From the NCBI GenBank assembly GCA_013399695.1, contig VXAU01001866.1:728889-792888 (forward strand): a DNA stretch of 64,000 nt, read 5' to 3'. Position numbers and translations under genes: made by a program. Position 1 is the stretch's first letter, and each line of letters begins with the position of its first letter. Below are positions 1 through 14,866 of the stretch, in pieces. This DNA is from Formicarius rufipectus (Eukaryota > Chordata > Aves > Passeriformes > Formicariidae). The notes under the pieces are model-generated. The model saw only the letters and a list, made by a program, of their open reading frames with translations, ran no database searches and was not told the DNA's origin.

Positions 1-3000
1 ATTTTTAAACTAATTATTTAAGGGTAAAATTTCAGGAGTTCACAAAAAGAAAACAAAAACCAGACAAAAAACTAAAAACAAAAACAAACCAAACCCAAAA
101 GAAGTTCATCAAAGAAATAAATTTGTATTGCTGAATAAATCTGTAATGGTGTCTGGAATGTGATAACAACATCCCCCTCCTTCTATGGATCCTTTGCTCT
201 CAAACTTAGTATATAGACACGTACTGACACATATTTTATAATTTACCATCATTTTAGGGAAATGAGGAACTAAATTTGACATAAACCCATAGTGTGTTTG
301 ATCTAAACACATTCCTCCATAAATGGCAATCCACATTTTCATTCTTCAAAGATCCAACAAAACAGATTAGTCATACAAAGTAACTGTGTGTGTAAACACG
401 TATTTTTCCTGTTTCCAAGGCCCACGTTTCTGGGAGCCCTGATCCCCGCCAGAGACAGAGGTTTGTGCGGCTCTGTGAGACACCAGCACTCACACAGGTA
501 CAAGCTCCCCTGGGCAAAGCCGTCCCCGTGAGTGCCTGTGTCGTGGCAGAGCCACGGGGAATGCCCGGCTGGCACACGGCCCTGGGGCACAGCGGGTTTG
601 GCCACAGCATCACAAAGGCCAACCCAGGCAAGCTGCAACCCTCAGGGAGGAACTCCACCTTTCAATTATGCCTGGCAGCACCACCTTTGCACATCTTCAT
701 GCTTTTACAAGTACTTTCTATTTAACACTGCAACAGCTCCATCACTTCAGCGTTTACATGGTCTGGGAAGATTGACTAAACTTGCAGTATCTGGAAAACA
801 CTACACAAGGGAGAGAGGGACTTCACCACATCTTAGTACAGCTTTCATCACTGCATCCATTCTTTGCTGGTAACCCAATGTGCACGTGAAAAGTGTTCTC
901 AGCTACACTGGCCTACACATAAACACACAATAAAACTCTATTTAAATTCTATGTAGCCATGGCATGAAGTTCCAGGAAGATGGAGCACCCTCACTACACC
1001 AAGAGGATTGACATAAATACATAAATAGTGGCCCTCAAGACTCCTGACTTCATGAAACACAAAGATCATAAAAACCAAACAAACTCAGTATGGCCAGGTT
1101 CTCCCCCAAAAGGACAAGCACAAGGCACCCAATAATCACAATGGACATGAAACATTCTGAACAGGAGAAAATGGCCATACAAACAGAGATAAAGGTGGGC
1201 GGCCCAGCAAGAACTCAGAGTTCAGCTTTAATCAGCACCATTAGTATCACTAAAAACTACTTCAGATCTCGTGTGAAAATACTTGGTGGAGACGCGAACA
1301 GAACTGACTGTCAACTCTGCCTGTAAAACTGAGGAAACTTGAGAACTTCAAACACTTCAACTCACAGTAATTTGTTTTGCACAGCGCATGCAAACAGTGA
1401 GATGCAGCTCCATTGTCGCTCCAGACAGCAAGGAAATCCTTTGCAGCTCAAAACACAGGGAACGCTGTTATTCCAGGTACTTAACAGGCTTTCGAGTTAA
1501 ATGATGCAAAGTAAACACATGTAAAATACTTTTTTCAAGTTCAGGAGAGTGGAATCTATTTGCTGACACCAGAACGAGGGAAGAGCCAGCCTGAAATGCT
1601 GCCCAACTTCTCGCTCGGAGCAGTCCCAGAGCACTTAGCTCTGAGAGCTCAGCTGGGGCGAGGAGACCCTGCAAAGCGCCACCAAACGCGGGGGAAGTTA
1701 AGCCCAGAAAGTCACGGGAATGACGGAGCTGCTTCTCAAACCAATCTTCTCCCAAACCCCAAAAGAACAACTCCGGCTGTCCTACAGGTTGAACTTGTCT
1801 GTCGATGGTAACGTAATACCTCCCGTTTATCTTTCATTACACCCGATTTTGTAGTTTCAGCTCACAAAGATGACAAGTTTGTGCCTAAAGCAAGTGCTGA
1901 CAAACAGCCATCTATTAATATTAATCACATCCTGAAACACAGCAATGGAAGTTGTAAGTTACAAGTGTAAAGCAGGAAGAATACAAACAGTAACATCATC
2001 AAACAAAGCTAAACACAATCTCATGGAATCTCCCATCGTTATATGGGTGAAAGTGCAGTGAAATACATCTGTCACAAACTCAAACTGCTGGTACCAAGAC
2101 AAATGTCGATTTTATTCCTAATGTTTGCACCCGTGTTTAAAAGGCTTTTAAACCAACGGCACGTCGTACACGTGTCCTGAGATTGCCTTCCCATCCCGAC
2201 ACAGCTCCCTGAAGCCCTCTTCCCAGAGGACACAGCTCCACACGGAGCCGCTGCTGCCCTGGAGCTGCACCAGCCCCTGTTCCTCACCACGACACTGTCC
2301 CAGGGAGGGCTGGCCTGGAAAGCCACCCCTGCAATGCATCACCTGCCTGTCTGGGCAGCACTTTCCTTCGCAGCTATTTTAAGAGGAGCTTCCAAGGGAA
2401 CTGACTGAATCACTTCTCACATGAACAACGTGAGCTGAACGTGGGCTTTATTTTGGAAAGGGGACAGCAGAGGATGGCTTTTCTGCACCATTTCCAGCAG
2501 CATTTGAGTGCTGGCCATGCATTTTTAGGTTCTCACCAAATGGGTGACACAAAGCACTGATCCCACACTAGGGGAGTATGGCTCTCACTGCTAACACACC
2601 CGGTTTTTCCCTCCAGTAGCAGAGATCCCATGTCACTCTATGTGCATTATGTAGAGCACTGTATTGACTGCTCAGCCACATTCAAGCTATAATTGTTAGT
2701 ATTTCATTAAATCTGTGAATGTTTTCAAGCTCTAAAAGCTATTCCTGCCTCTCCCTACACAAACTTGTTCAACAAAAAGCCAAATACAGGAGAATATTGA
2801 AATTAGCTGTGAACTGTCTAATCCCATTGTTCAATTTCATGGCATTTAAGACACTACCTTCCCCTCCTCACAAGTCTGCATGTTAATCCATGCTGGAACC
2901 TGATTTAATTTTCCAGATGACAGGATGGGAACATGCTACAATGGCATATTAGTGTAACTATGCTGCTCTTTTACTCTTGACTCTTCTTACATCATAAAGT

Positions 3001-6000
3001 GAGTTTTGCCTTTAAAAGAGGCATGCTAGATTACTTCTAAAAGTAGCACAACTCAAACTCGTGTATATTCGAATTGTATGGAAAGTATAAAACCAGGGAA
3101 GTTTTCAAACAGTTACCAGGAAATACTTCCCAGTTAACCATGCAAACCCAACACAACCTAACCTACTTCTTCTGATAGAAGTCACCTGACTTAATCCATA
3201 CTGGCTACAATACAGCAATTCTAAACTGAAAAATAAGAGTGACAACTACTTCATTGTCCCTCTCTAACTAAATGATTTACCTCATTCACTTCTTTAAGGT
3301 CCTTACAGCTGCAATCCCTCTAAAATGAACTGGAATTGAATTCAGAGTAGCTTTAATTTCAACACCCATTACACATCGTCATACTTGGGAAGAACAACTA
3401 AAAAGCAATGTAAACTTCTTTCCAAACCTCTGCAAACTCCTGGGTGTCCTGCATTCAGCACAGCCAAACACTCCTGCTTGCCCCTAAACTGCTGCAGCCT
3501 CAGGATGCAGACGCCATCCCAGACTGGGGGAAGCACAGGAGGAGTGAGAAAGGAGAGGGGGTGGTGGAGAGAATGTGGGAGAGAAAAAAACCTACACACA
3601 CACAAGAAGGCAGACATGAAACACCCCAGGACAAATTCTGGCAGAAGATACGTACGGAATAAAAAACTCCATTTTTATTCAATATTCAGCTTTAAGACTG
3701 CAATCGTTTTTTCTTAAAGTTCACCTCTATAGGTGTACAAGCAGGAGGTAAAAGAATATTCTACAGGACCGTGTTGCACCCCTCCCACAACCCCCCTGCC
3801 AGCACTACAGTGCGAGTGACTGAGGGCACCCCGAGGTACGTCAGGGCACAGCAGGGCCAGGACTCAAACACCCACCCCACGTGAGAACTGCAGGCAAACA
3901 ATCCATTCACCAGCAGGTCACCCTGCAAACCAGCCCCCCATCTCCAGGATCCTGCCCCCACCCCTGGGACAAGGGAGCAGCAAGTCCCTGTGAGCCCCAG
4001 CTCAGTGACCCAGCCAGCACTGGGGCAGCTGCTGGCCACAGGAGGCCACTGGCACTCACACCGTGACAATCAGACTGGCAACTCTGCCCTCTCTCTTACC
4101 AGAGCATTTGGAAGTCTGCCCTGCGAGTGCCACAAACCTCGCAGGTAATGTGAAAAAGCTCTTCGCAACAGTTTGATCTAGAAATGAAATATAAGGTCTG
4201 TAACTCACACACAAAATGCTGTTCAGAGTTCAGTAAAGTGATGCAAAAGCAGAAAAGACTGAGAGCAAAGGCAACATAAAATATACATCATAGGAAACAG
4301 GAAGGAAGGGAGAAAACCAGAACAGATTAAGCAAATCACTATGATTTCCATAATTGTTTTTATATTATTAACACCTCAAGAGCCAGAGGGGCAGTGAGGA
4401 GCAAAACTTTCCTAGACAGTGTTCAGAAACATCTTTTATGTATTTTTTACAAACCCTTCCAAAACAAAGCAGGTTAAGATATAGCTTCCTGGCAGGTTTT
4501 GACTTAAGCATACACAGATCTCCAGAATGACGAGATGTGGAGAGGTAACAGCTCTAACAACACAACAATGGCAGGAGTTGCAGAGTTGTGTCTGCACACC
4601 TGAGGTGCCTGGTTTGCTGCCCCCCACACCAGGGTTTCTGGCCCCCCCACAGAATTTTTCCAGTGCAGGCATTATACCAGCAGCAGCTTTATGACCCATT
4701 CAGACTTTCACAGCTTTCACCAGCCAAAGCAACTTTCCATCTAAAGGGGTCTTGGTTACATTCACTTCACAATCTTGATGAAAAACTCAAGTACAATAAG
4801 GACAAAACAGAAAGGACACTCACTGAAAAGCATTCAGCGCCTTTTACAAAAAGAAGAGCCTACAGTGGTTTCCTCATCCCAACCCCTCAGCAGTGCTTCG
4901 GTGTCACATCAAGCTGGGGAAGTGCCCAGCCTGGCACACACAGGGGATTCTGTCAGACCCTTCTACAGGGCAGCATGTTCCATCTTAACTGCTTCTATTT
5001 ACTCCCCTGAACCCTCACGTGGAATGGGGACAGGTTTAAGCAAAACTTTACCAAGTCTTTTAATGGAAGTGGTGAAACAATTGTGTTGCAAGCACAGAAC
5101 TCAATATATGAACTACAACTGGGGAATGACCACTTTGTTAAACCCTTAACCTCTTTTGTTTCACCCATACCAAGATTTCAGTGTTCAAAAAAATCAGTTG
5201 TATAATGGTGTAGATTCATTTCTCTTTGCTAACATTCTAAACTGTAAGAGCAAGGAGACAGTTGAAAGCACAAGATGTCTTCAGTGACCAGCAAACTCAG
5301 AATTATTTCTTTACAAAGAGCAGAAAAGTCTCAGCCCAAATTAATTTTTAAATTGCTGATATAACTAAAGCCAGACCTGTCAGAAGGGGGTGCACAGGAT
5401 AGAGATAAAACTAAAACAAAGGAGAGCAAAGTGAGAAGACAAAAGAAGTACTTCTTTGGAGTCCTGTTTGTTACAGGTTTCTCCCACTTCACTCGAGGTC
5501 CCCAGACCTTTCCCTGCCCTGCTGAATGACTCTGGGGGTACCTCAAGCCCACATCAAAGCATGGGGGAAGAATCTTTGGAGCTGGCTTTACTATGCACTT
5601 AAGGGGATATTTCTCTTCATAACCATCTGTTCTTCTCCCAACCCAGAAATGCACTATTGCTGGATATCTAAGCCAAACTCCAGGAGTCCTGCAAGCAGCA
5701 AATTTTTAATGGATTATGTTTTTAATTCTTTTCCCCCCTCTATAATTTCAATCAGCAAATCATACAGCAGGATAACACTTGCAAAAAATATAATTAGGTA
5801 AAAATCGTACTTCACTCGTCAAGAAATCCACAAAGTTTGGCTTACAAAATGAAATATGAAGTGTTTTGAAACATGTTACAGGCTCCCTGTAATAATTATA
5901 CAGAAGAGTTTAAATGTAGAAGTTGAAGAGGAACACCTACTTTAATTAGGCTTTGTTTGGTTTTTATTTTTTTTTTATTTATTCCTGTTTGATCAGTATA

Positions 6001-9000
6001 TTTTTTTCTCATAACCTTTTCACCACTCTATAAATTTAATAGAGATATGTTTCAAGTGCTCAGGCCATGCATACTGAATCTGTTTCCCTCCTGCCTCTTT
6101 GTGTTTATATTCTGAGACAGCAGAGTTGCCTGGTGACAGTCCCTTCCCTTGCACAGCAGCTGGCAAGCCCTCCTTGTCCTGGAAATATGAAAGAAACAAC
6201 TAATATTTCATGCTCTGACTGGGATGTGACAATCTGGAGGTGCCACTGCCACACAGGGCACACAGGCAATCTTTTACAAGCCAAGATTTCCAGAAAGGAA
6301 GAAAAAAGATCATCACATCAAGCTAACATGCAGCAAAATTAATCCTGATTAATTAACCCAAATTAGTGCAGCATCTAGAGTTTACCAATACCAGCCACAA
6401 GCAGTGCCTGTCGAAATCTGCCAGTTCAACTCAGATTTTCAGAAAGCCAATTCTCAAGCTGCACAAGATGAGACCAAAGCAAGCAGAGCTGTGACAGTTT
6501 TACAAGAAACAGTCACCTCTTTAATATTTACAAGCCATGTATTTCAGATTGCTCCTGTGCCTATCTGCTGCCCAAGAGTGCTGCTGCTGAAGGTTCAAGC
6601 ACATGTAGCCCAAAACAATTGCTTTAAGCTCACTTTGTACAGCAGCAAAAATGAAAGTTATATTTTATTAGTTTATAGCCAACTGAATTAATACCTAACA
6701 CTGACATATTAAGTGCCTTTATTTAAAAAACGCCTTATTCTATTGATTTTATGAGAAATTTTTACATAATGTTATATTTTCTACTTTGTATCAACCAGAT
6801 AATTTTTAATTTGTTTGTTGCTTTGAAAAAAAAAAAATAAAACCAGGAATAGCATTTTAATGTTATATTGCATTTGAGTAATATTGTATTAAAAGGACCT
6901 TACGTAAAACCACAACACAGGCATGGCAATCAATCAACTACATTACAAAACCTAAAGGAATTGCAAATGAAAACAAACAGTATTTTCCAATACACCGCCA
7001 AGCTTTTCACTTCTAGAAAATACTATGAGTTGTTTATAAACAGTTTCTAAGTTACTTCATTTTCACCATTTTTCTTTTTAGTTTTAATGACAGCTTGGCC
7101 ATTTAGACTTGTAATAACCCATATTTTCCATGTATTAGAGAACATTTTACAACTGATTAACTTAATTTCTTTCCAAAATTTCCCAACCATAACAACTTCA
7201 GGTAGACATATGACCAGACAAATACATACACTGCTTTATGGCCCACCACAGTCCAGGTTTGAGCTGAGCTGACTGACACGTGGAACCAAAGTGTTGTGGC
7301 CAACTCCAACTTTTTGATCTGTTGAGCTAAGAAGGGCAAACAACCACCCCTCTCTAAAGCAGCTGTGTAGTTGCCCCAAGTGCAGAGAGAGCCCTTCCTT
7401 GTTGTAAACACTGGTTCCTAAGCCAGCACTCTGAGCTCAGGCTCCCAGCATGGCCAGGCTGGGGCTGCTCAGCTCCCAGTGCTGCAGGGGAGCCCCAGTG
7501 CTGCTGGAGTGAAGCTCCTGGTCTGCACAGCACCAGCAGCACCAGGGACCTGGGCATGTCAACACCTGCAGGACTTCCACATGCTACTGACAAAGCTCAC
7601 TTTATGCCCTGTGTGATGCTGCAACAGAAAGGAGGTCTCTGAGAAACTTTAGCACATTCAAAGCAGTGCTGTGAGCTTGAAGAAAAATTTGTTTTATATA
7701 AAGAGAAGCTTGCTGATATTCAGAGCAGCTAGACAGGAAATCTATCATCTCACTAAAAGAATTTGAAACATTTTTGCTACTGTAGGAAATGCAAGGGGAT
7801 CAAAAGGACTTTTAACCACAAAATAGAAAAAATTGTCTTCAGATACCTGATACTTCCAAGATGCATGAGAGCACATAACCAGCTAGCAAAATGCTCCTGA
7901 GACGGTGGACTGGTCTGGTTCTAAGCAGGAACATTTCAAAATCATGTTACATTTGTTTAATCACCAGCCCTGGAAATCAGGTGTGTACAGACCCAGCAGT
8001 TTCACTCATTTCCTTTCCTTTGCCTTGCCCAGCTTTACAAACCACAAACTCCCAACTCCATTTTCAGCCCTTTTCAGGAGCTCTGCTGATTCTCTCAACT
8101 TGTCCACCCTTAGCAACAGATTTACTGAAAACAATCTTTTTCCTTCCCTACCAATCCCAAAGGTGATGTAAAGCTGGAACTTTAGTCCAGGTGCACAATC
8201 TCTCTGCACAGGTTGATCCACTCGGTGCTGAAGAGCCATCAGCTCTGGCTGCGCAGAGGACACCCAGGACTGCTCAGGACGGCAGGGGAAGCTCTCCTAC
8301 AGACAGTAAGTCCTCAGAGGCAACTTCTCAAAATCCCTGGGCCAGCTGGTGGAGTGGAACACCCAGTCAGGTGTTTCCCCAAGAGCCTGGCAGACCCTCT
8401 GTGGAGGCTGAGCAGAGGTGCATCACTGCCCAGCACTGGTGAGCAGATCCCAACACATCTCACAAACCAGGGCTGAGCTTGAGAGCTGAGGCAGCTGCCA
8501 CCACACACAGCACACCTTGGGCACTTCATGCTCTGTTCTCCTTACCTCATTCCATGTCTGAATGCCAGGCCCTCTGCTCCCCAGCTGCTGTTTCCAGGTC
8601 CAAATTCATACCTGCTATTGTACTCTCAGCAAAAGAATTCCAACTATCAACAGGCTGGTTCTAAAAACTCTCCTTCCTGATAAACTCTTACTTGCTCTAT
8701 ATCCAAACATCTACTTTGGAGTACAGAAATGAACAACATTTACTTGTTGAAAAATAAACGTGCATCCCTAACTGCAACACCACAAACACTAACACTCCAC
8801 ACCGTAATGTGGAGAGACTCCACAGCCTGTTCTTAAGTGATCAAAGCAATGTCAATGTTCTCTCCATCTTTTTACACAAGCATATATGTTAAATTTTTCA
8901 ACATGAAAGATTAAATTAGAAGTTACCCACACAAACACAACTCCTTTTAAAAAGGCTCAAAACACTGTATTTACATCTGCAAGTACTCACTTTATTACTA

Positions 9001-12000
9001 CAACCTTTATAACAGAGCTTAGGTTTGCTTCAAACAAAACAGGGTGCTCAGCGATAGAGGCCCAAGAAAAAGCCCTGCATACAGTTAGTCTACAAAGAAT
9101 TAACTGGATTAATTAGCAAGGGATTTGAGAAGCAGCTTGGAGCTAGAAAACCAAAACACTAAATTGTTTAAATACTTTGGCAATGGATCAAGGTTTCTAG
9201 GCAGCCCTATGTTCTATTCTCTCCTCTTTTTTTTTTGCTCAGTGTTTTAACACATTTAACCTGACGAGGTACTTTTTCATGAGATATGAATGACACTGTC
9301 AAAATACCAAAAAAGAAGATGTGAATTAAAAAATGCCACAAGCTGTTAGCAATTCTGCCAACATATATGAGCCCAGGCAACATTAATTAAAAATCAATAG
9401 CTTAGGACATAAATAGCTCTCATCTCTGTTATAGTATATCTCTAACATAACTCTTTATTAAAGCAAAATAAAGGAAAAAAAAAAAGCCAGTGTCTTTGCT
9501 ATTATACTGACTGAATTGATCACAACAAAGCAAAAGGAACCAGGCAAAACCTCTCAGCCAAGAAAGCCCTATGAGAAAGGGAAGACAGGCATATGAATGA
9601 TTGGAATGCTTCAGCCTTGCACTGTCATTAACACATAACTGGCTGAAACAGCCTCACTGCAAATACTTGGAGAACTAGTTACCAGGAACAACATTCCATG
9701 TTTTCAGTGCTAATATGAGTCTATACAAAGTCCTACATGCCAAGGAAATAAGGATAACATGCACATCTTTCTGTCAGATAGAGCTTATTAATTAGCATTT
9801 TTATTATGCACCTCAACCAAAGATTGTAAATTCTGGCACTCAACCTTTTTCTACTCCAGTGACACCACCTTCAAACTAAAGTTACATAGGAAGTCATCAA
9901 AGCCAAAAGATTTAAGCTAAACTAGGAACTTAAACCACTGCTTTCAACAGCTGTTTTCACACTTCCAGAGCCAAACCTTTGAAAGTCTCAACACCATTTT
10001 CTAACATGAGATCACGCAAAGCACACCAAGCTGGACACGCAGTTTGGGTCTGCCTTAACTTGAACAGCTTCTACAGAAAATTTGTATAAACCAGAAGATG
10101 TAAGATTCACACTGAAATGGAAAGGTTAAGGTTAGTGTTCCTTTCATCTAATGACTCCTGTTTTAGTTAGCTGTTATCAATGACAGACATATCAAAGGGT
10201 TCCATCAAGACACAGCACTCTAAATCATGGATGGAGACCTCAACCAGGCAAAATTTATTCACTGGACTTCAAAACAAAAAGAAAACTTTTGCTTCCCCAA
10301 GACCTGTGTGTACATATGCCAAGATACTAAAGGACTCTACAGATTTCAGTGGAAGAGCAGATCATAAAATTGTAGGACCCTCACAGTGGAATTCTGAGGA
10401 CAAAAGGGATTGTTTGGATAGCCACGTTTCCAAATTGGAGCTCTCAAGAACATCCTGTAGCAGACACCATGAGCACGTGCAGTTCCACTCAGCTCCAGCA
10501 CATGGACCTGCTGCTGGACAGCAACCCCAAACCTTGGACTGGGACAGATGCAGCCAAGCCAGGTGGGAGATAAGTCTGGAACATTAGGAGGCTGAATTTC
10601 CTGAAAACTAGTATTCCAGATTGTTTCCATTGCAGAGAAAAGTTTTAGAAATACCAATCTGCAATACTGAATATATGTGGGACATGAGCTTCACAAAGCC
10701 AAACTGTCAGCACAGGGCAACAGAAGACCGCCCCCTTCCCACAAGATCTTTAGGTCTGTTCACTGAGCTACAGTCAGAAGTGATGGATTTCATTCTCAGC
10801 TGTCCAAATTCAATCCTAGCTATTGCCAGCCTCAGTTAATCTTGTTTAAGGTGCACTGTGTACCAAGTTTTGTCACCACATTCAATATAACCCAATTCTT
10901 CATCTAGAAAGTTAATTATGCAATCTTAATTTTTAGTAGTAGTACATTAGAATACAAAACTGGTGCCATTAGAGTTCCCCTAAATGGAATAAATTGAAGT
11001 TCCCCCACTAATGCTTTATGTCATTGTAAAAATACAAACTATCACTTTATTAATGTTTCAGTCATCTTCTCCATTGAGGGCTCAAGAAAATAAAACAAGT
11101 CAGACTTTGCTAAACCATGTCTCCATTTTATTTAATCATTATAAATTAAACTGAGTAAAAGATGCACCAGCAATTTGTAAACCTTTTGAAAGGACCTGAT
11201 TTACATTTTTCTTCTATAAAGATGAAGATATCCCCCTACCATGCTACATTTGTGTTAAATATTAAATAAAGACACTTACATGGCATGCATGGCAAAAATG
11301 GAAGATATTTCTGATATGTTTTGGAATTACTTTTAGCAGTCTAATGCTGTTTATAATGCTGGTGCAAATACTGCCACTAATAAAGAAACAAACATTAAGA
11401 AGGTGTCCTTTAAGCTTCCCTTTAAGGCATCTCCCATAATCGTATAATTTGCTCTGGACATCATTAAAATGTAAAGTTAATGAGGATTCAGCTGAAAACA
11501 GAAGAAATGTAACCTATTTTCAGGCAAAACTTCTAACACTGCAATCAGAGGGAAAACCTCTTTGATGTCTCTTTGTCTCTTCTCATTAATTTTCTTTTGG
11601 TTTAAAAAAACACAAAGGCTGTTTAAACTAAAAAATGCATAGAAGTTTAAACATGGTAATTATAGTCGAGCTGCAATGAGGTCATTAGGTTTTTAAAACT
11701 TTGAGATAAACAAAATTGAGATGTATGACTATTTTAAAAACATGTCAATACTCGATTTTAATTGTCCATGTGATTGATACACACTGTATTCTAAGGATTT
11801 AGCCTGGATGCAGACTTGCTTCAAGATGATTTAGTGAAGGACCTAATCCCATGGTCAGGGTAGAGCAAAGATATCAAGAAATCCATTCAAATGAAAGGCT
11901 GTAATTGCTGTATAACTGGATGCCACATTTAGTATGTGCTAAGTGCAACAAAACATGCTTTTTGCAAGAGGGCCAATAGTGAGATTCTGCTTCTCTTTAC

Positions 12001-14199
12001 CTCCACAGTTCATTAAAGAATAAAATACTGAACAAGTTACATCATTCCATTTACTCACTACATCTATTCTTGTTTATGAACACTGCCAAGGTGCACACTA
12101 AGTTGTACACTTCTGGATTTACATGGTAATTCTCTCCAGCAGAAAATATCTTTAAGGGGCATTTAATTACACAGTACTGATGGAATCTGTGATATACTGT
12201 AGTAGCAGATACTTGTACCAAATAATATACAAGTAAATTTTCTCAAACTATAATCCAAACTTTTTTTAACACCACTGTGCACAAAATAAGATTATCATAT
12301 ACAAAAGGCCTTAAGATACAGATACACAGGACAAACATAACCTGATCTTTAGTGTACAAGGACATTAATCCAAATTAAGCATATTTATAACATTTCTCCA
12401 TTTGCCAATATCACCTCTAGAGAAAATGGGATGAGATCAACAGACTAGCTTGTGGCAATCTTATATATGAATGTTGATTCCTTTGTAGACATAGATTATA
12501 TACAGCTTTAATAGAGGGGGTTTACACCCTAACAAGTCTTTTTAATATGTTTGATAAACTCTTGAAACTAAGCTGATGAATGACCAGCAGGTGAGTGTCA
12601 GATAAAACTCAATACTACTTCAGGGGCAAGTGAAGAGCAGCTTCAGGAGAAAATTTCATACCTAATGCAAAGGTGAGTTCTGGGGTTGTGGTTCGGTTTG
12701 GGGTGGGGTTTTTTTTGCTTTTTTATCTTTACTCTGCTACACCTTGAAAACAATTTGATCTTGCCCTTCACCACTGGCCAGTTCTGTCCTAGAGACACAC
12801 ACCATACTCTACAGCAAACACCAATTTCCAGTCAGATGGAGCTGTTTCCCATATCCTGGGATCTTTCCCTACTTGCTTGTACTCCTGTAGTGTCATATTA
12901 CAAAAAGATGAAGCACATCATTTAAGTAACATTAAGTCAAATATGCAGCTTACAAATACAGAACATGAGCAACCTGACTCTGTTGTCTGCCCATCCTGTG
13001 ATGCTCAATCAGCTGTTCTGCCTTACACTTTCACACCTGATTTGAATCTGCATTAATTATTTCTGATAGGTGTTTCTCCCCAGAGTGATGATCTGATTTT
13101 AGAATTTTTGGAACAGAAGATCTCAAGGATCAACTCATTAAGGTAATATTACCACTACTTATATTTGTAACTACATGGTTTCACAGTAAATGTTCCTTCA
13201 AAGGAACTAAGTATGGGACTGAGTTAACATTCAATTACGTGCAAGAATGCAATGGGAGTTGGGAGTGTAATTCCCTTCACCACCACTTGAATTCCCAGCA
13301 CAGATTCCAAGTGTGGGAATTCTTTCAGATACAACATCCAAGGTACTGCTTTCAAAGTAGCACTGGAAGTTCTTTTTTCCCCATTCCTTCCCCAGCTGCC
13401 TGTACTGGAGCAGTCAATGCCATCTGGGCCAGACCACCCTTTTCTGACACAGTAAATAGGACCCTTCACTCCTGGGCCTCATCTTTGAACTTTCCACCCA
13501 GATTATGGTGTTCCACAAAGGACTTCACACAGTCTTATATTAATTGACCATCTCTAGTCTGAATCACTTGGTTTTACTAGTTAGTTCATCGAACTCGAAA
13601 ACACTACTCTCCAACTGGCCAGTCATGGAAGAGTTCAGGAAAAACTGTCCAGCCTATGACCCATCTCAGACAATGGATTGTCACTACCAGTTCTGTCTTC
13701 CCACCGCTCCATCCAAGGTTATCATCACCAATACTGAAGTTTGACTTCCTTGCTTCCTATTCCCCTCTTTCATGAAATAAGTGATATTAAAAAGTGTATT
13801 AAAATCCACTTCCATCTAAAAGAAAAGACATAAAAGTCATCTTTCCAAGCACCAATAATCTGTGAGCACCTGGAACTTTGACAAGTGGCTTACCAAAACT
13901 TGATAGCCCCAGCAGGACCAAAATGAAAATTGTCTCTGGTAGCACAAAAAGTGTGGTTTTGATTTGGTTTGGGGTTTTGACAAGCACTGCTGAAGTAAAT
14001 CAATAGTCCTGTATTAATTTTACACTTATGTGATAATAATCTAACATCAAATAATATGCAATAACTCTATTGCAATCCTAAAAACAAACAAACAAAAAGA
14101 ACAAATCAAACCCAAACAAAAAGAAACCACACAACAAAAACCCACAAGAAAACTTGACAATGTGGCTTTTTGTTCATAACAAAAAAGTATCAGAGCAAA

Positions 14200-14560
14200 G
14201 AGAAGAGGGCAGTGCTGCCTCGGGCACTCCCTGCAATTCCAGTTTACCTTCCCTGCTTGCGAGGAACTCCCCATAACAAAGAGAGCCAGGGACAAAACCA
14301 GCCCTGCTGCGTCTGCTGCTTTGCCAAAGCGGCTGTGCCTGCGAGCTGCACTCGGAGCAGGGCTGGGTGAGGGCTCCGGAGCACTCTGCAGTGCCCGGGG
14401 AGAATTACCGACCACACCAAGACAGCCACACAGCCTCACCTCCAGCACTTCTCCTGCCGACATCCATGGGAAGCCTCACCCCACTGCAGATGGACAAACG
14501 TCACTCACCTCTGGGACAGCGCTTCCAACAGTAGGCAAAAACCCACCCAAAATCGCAGCT
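14200..14560. promoter_or_regulatory. small CpG islet inside DENND1A intron 2
   Basis: This roughly 350-base patch is clearly richer in G+C and CpG than the surrounding AT-rich intron, with around a dozen CpG dinucleotides by eye. On the minus strand it contains an ATG in a CCATGG context at 14465-14467, followed 28 bases later by a good donor-like GGAG|GTGAGG. A minus-strand open frame of 138 codons crosses it but runs into low-complexity T-rich sequence and is not convincing as protein. It could be an intronic alternative promoter, an enhancer or the remains of a mobile element. Only the base composition is seen directly. Confidence 0.35.
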
Positions 14561-14824
14561 CTTCAATCTACAGGGAGTCTGCTTTAAAGTCATTACTATT
14601 CTGTTTCTTTTTCACCTGAATGACACTCTAATTGAAAGTTCTTTGCAGAAATGTCTGTATCTGGGTTAACTGCTGATTGCAGAAGCACTAAGCTTTAAGC
14701 AATAGTTAACACTCATTAACGAGATTACCTGTTGTCATTAAGTGAGGACAAACAAAAACAAACCACCTTGGAAATTTCTGTGACTGAGAATGAACTAAAG
14801 TTAAAATTACTCCGTTAAATAAAG

Positions 14825-14825
<1 letters not shown>

Positions 14826-14864
<39 letters not shown>
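14826..14864. repeat. (CA)n dinucleotide microsatellite
   Basis: An uninterrupted run of about 19 CA units. It is an ordinary simple repeat, likely polymorphic in length, in DENND1A intron 2. Confidence 0.98.
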
Positions 14865-14866
<2 letters not shown>

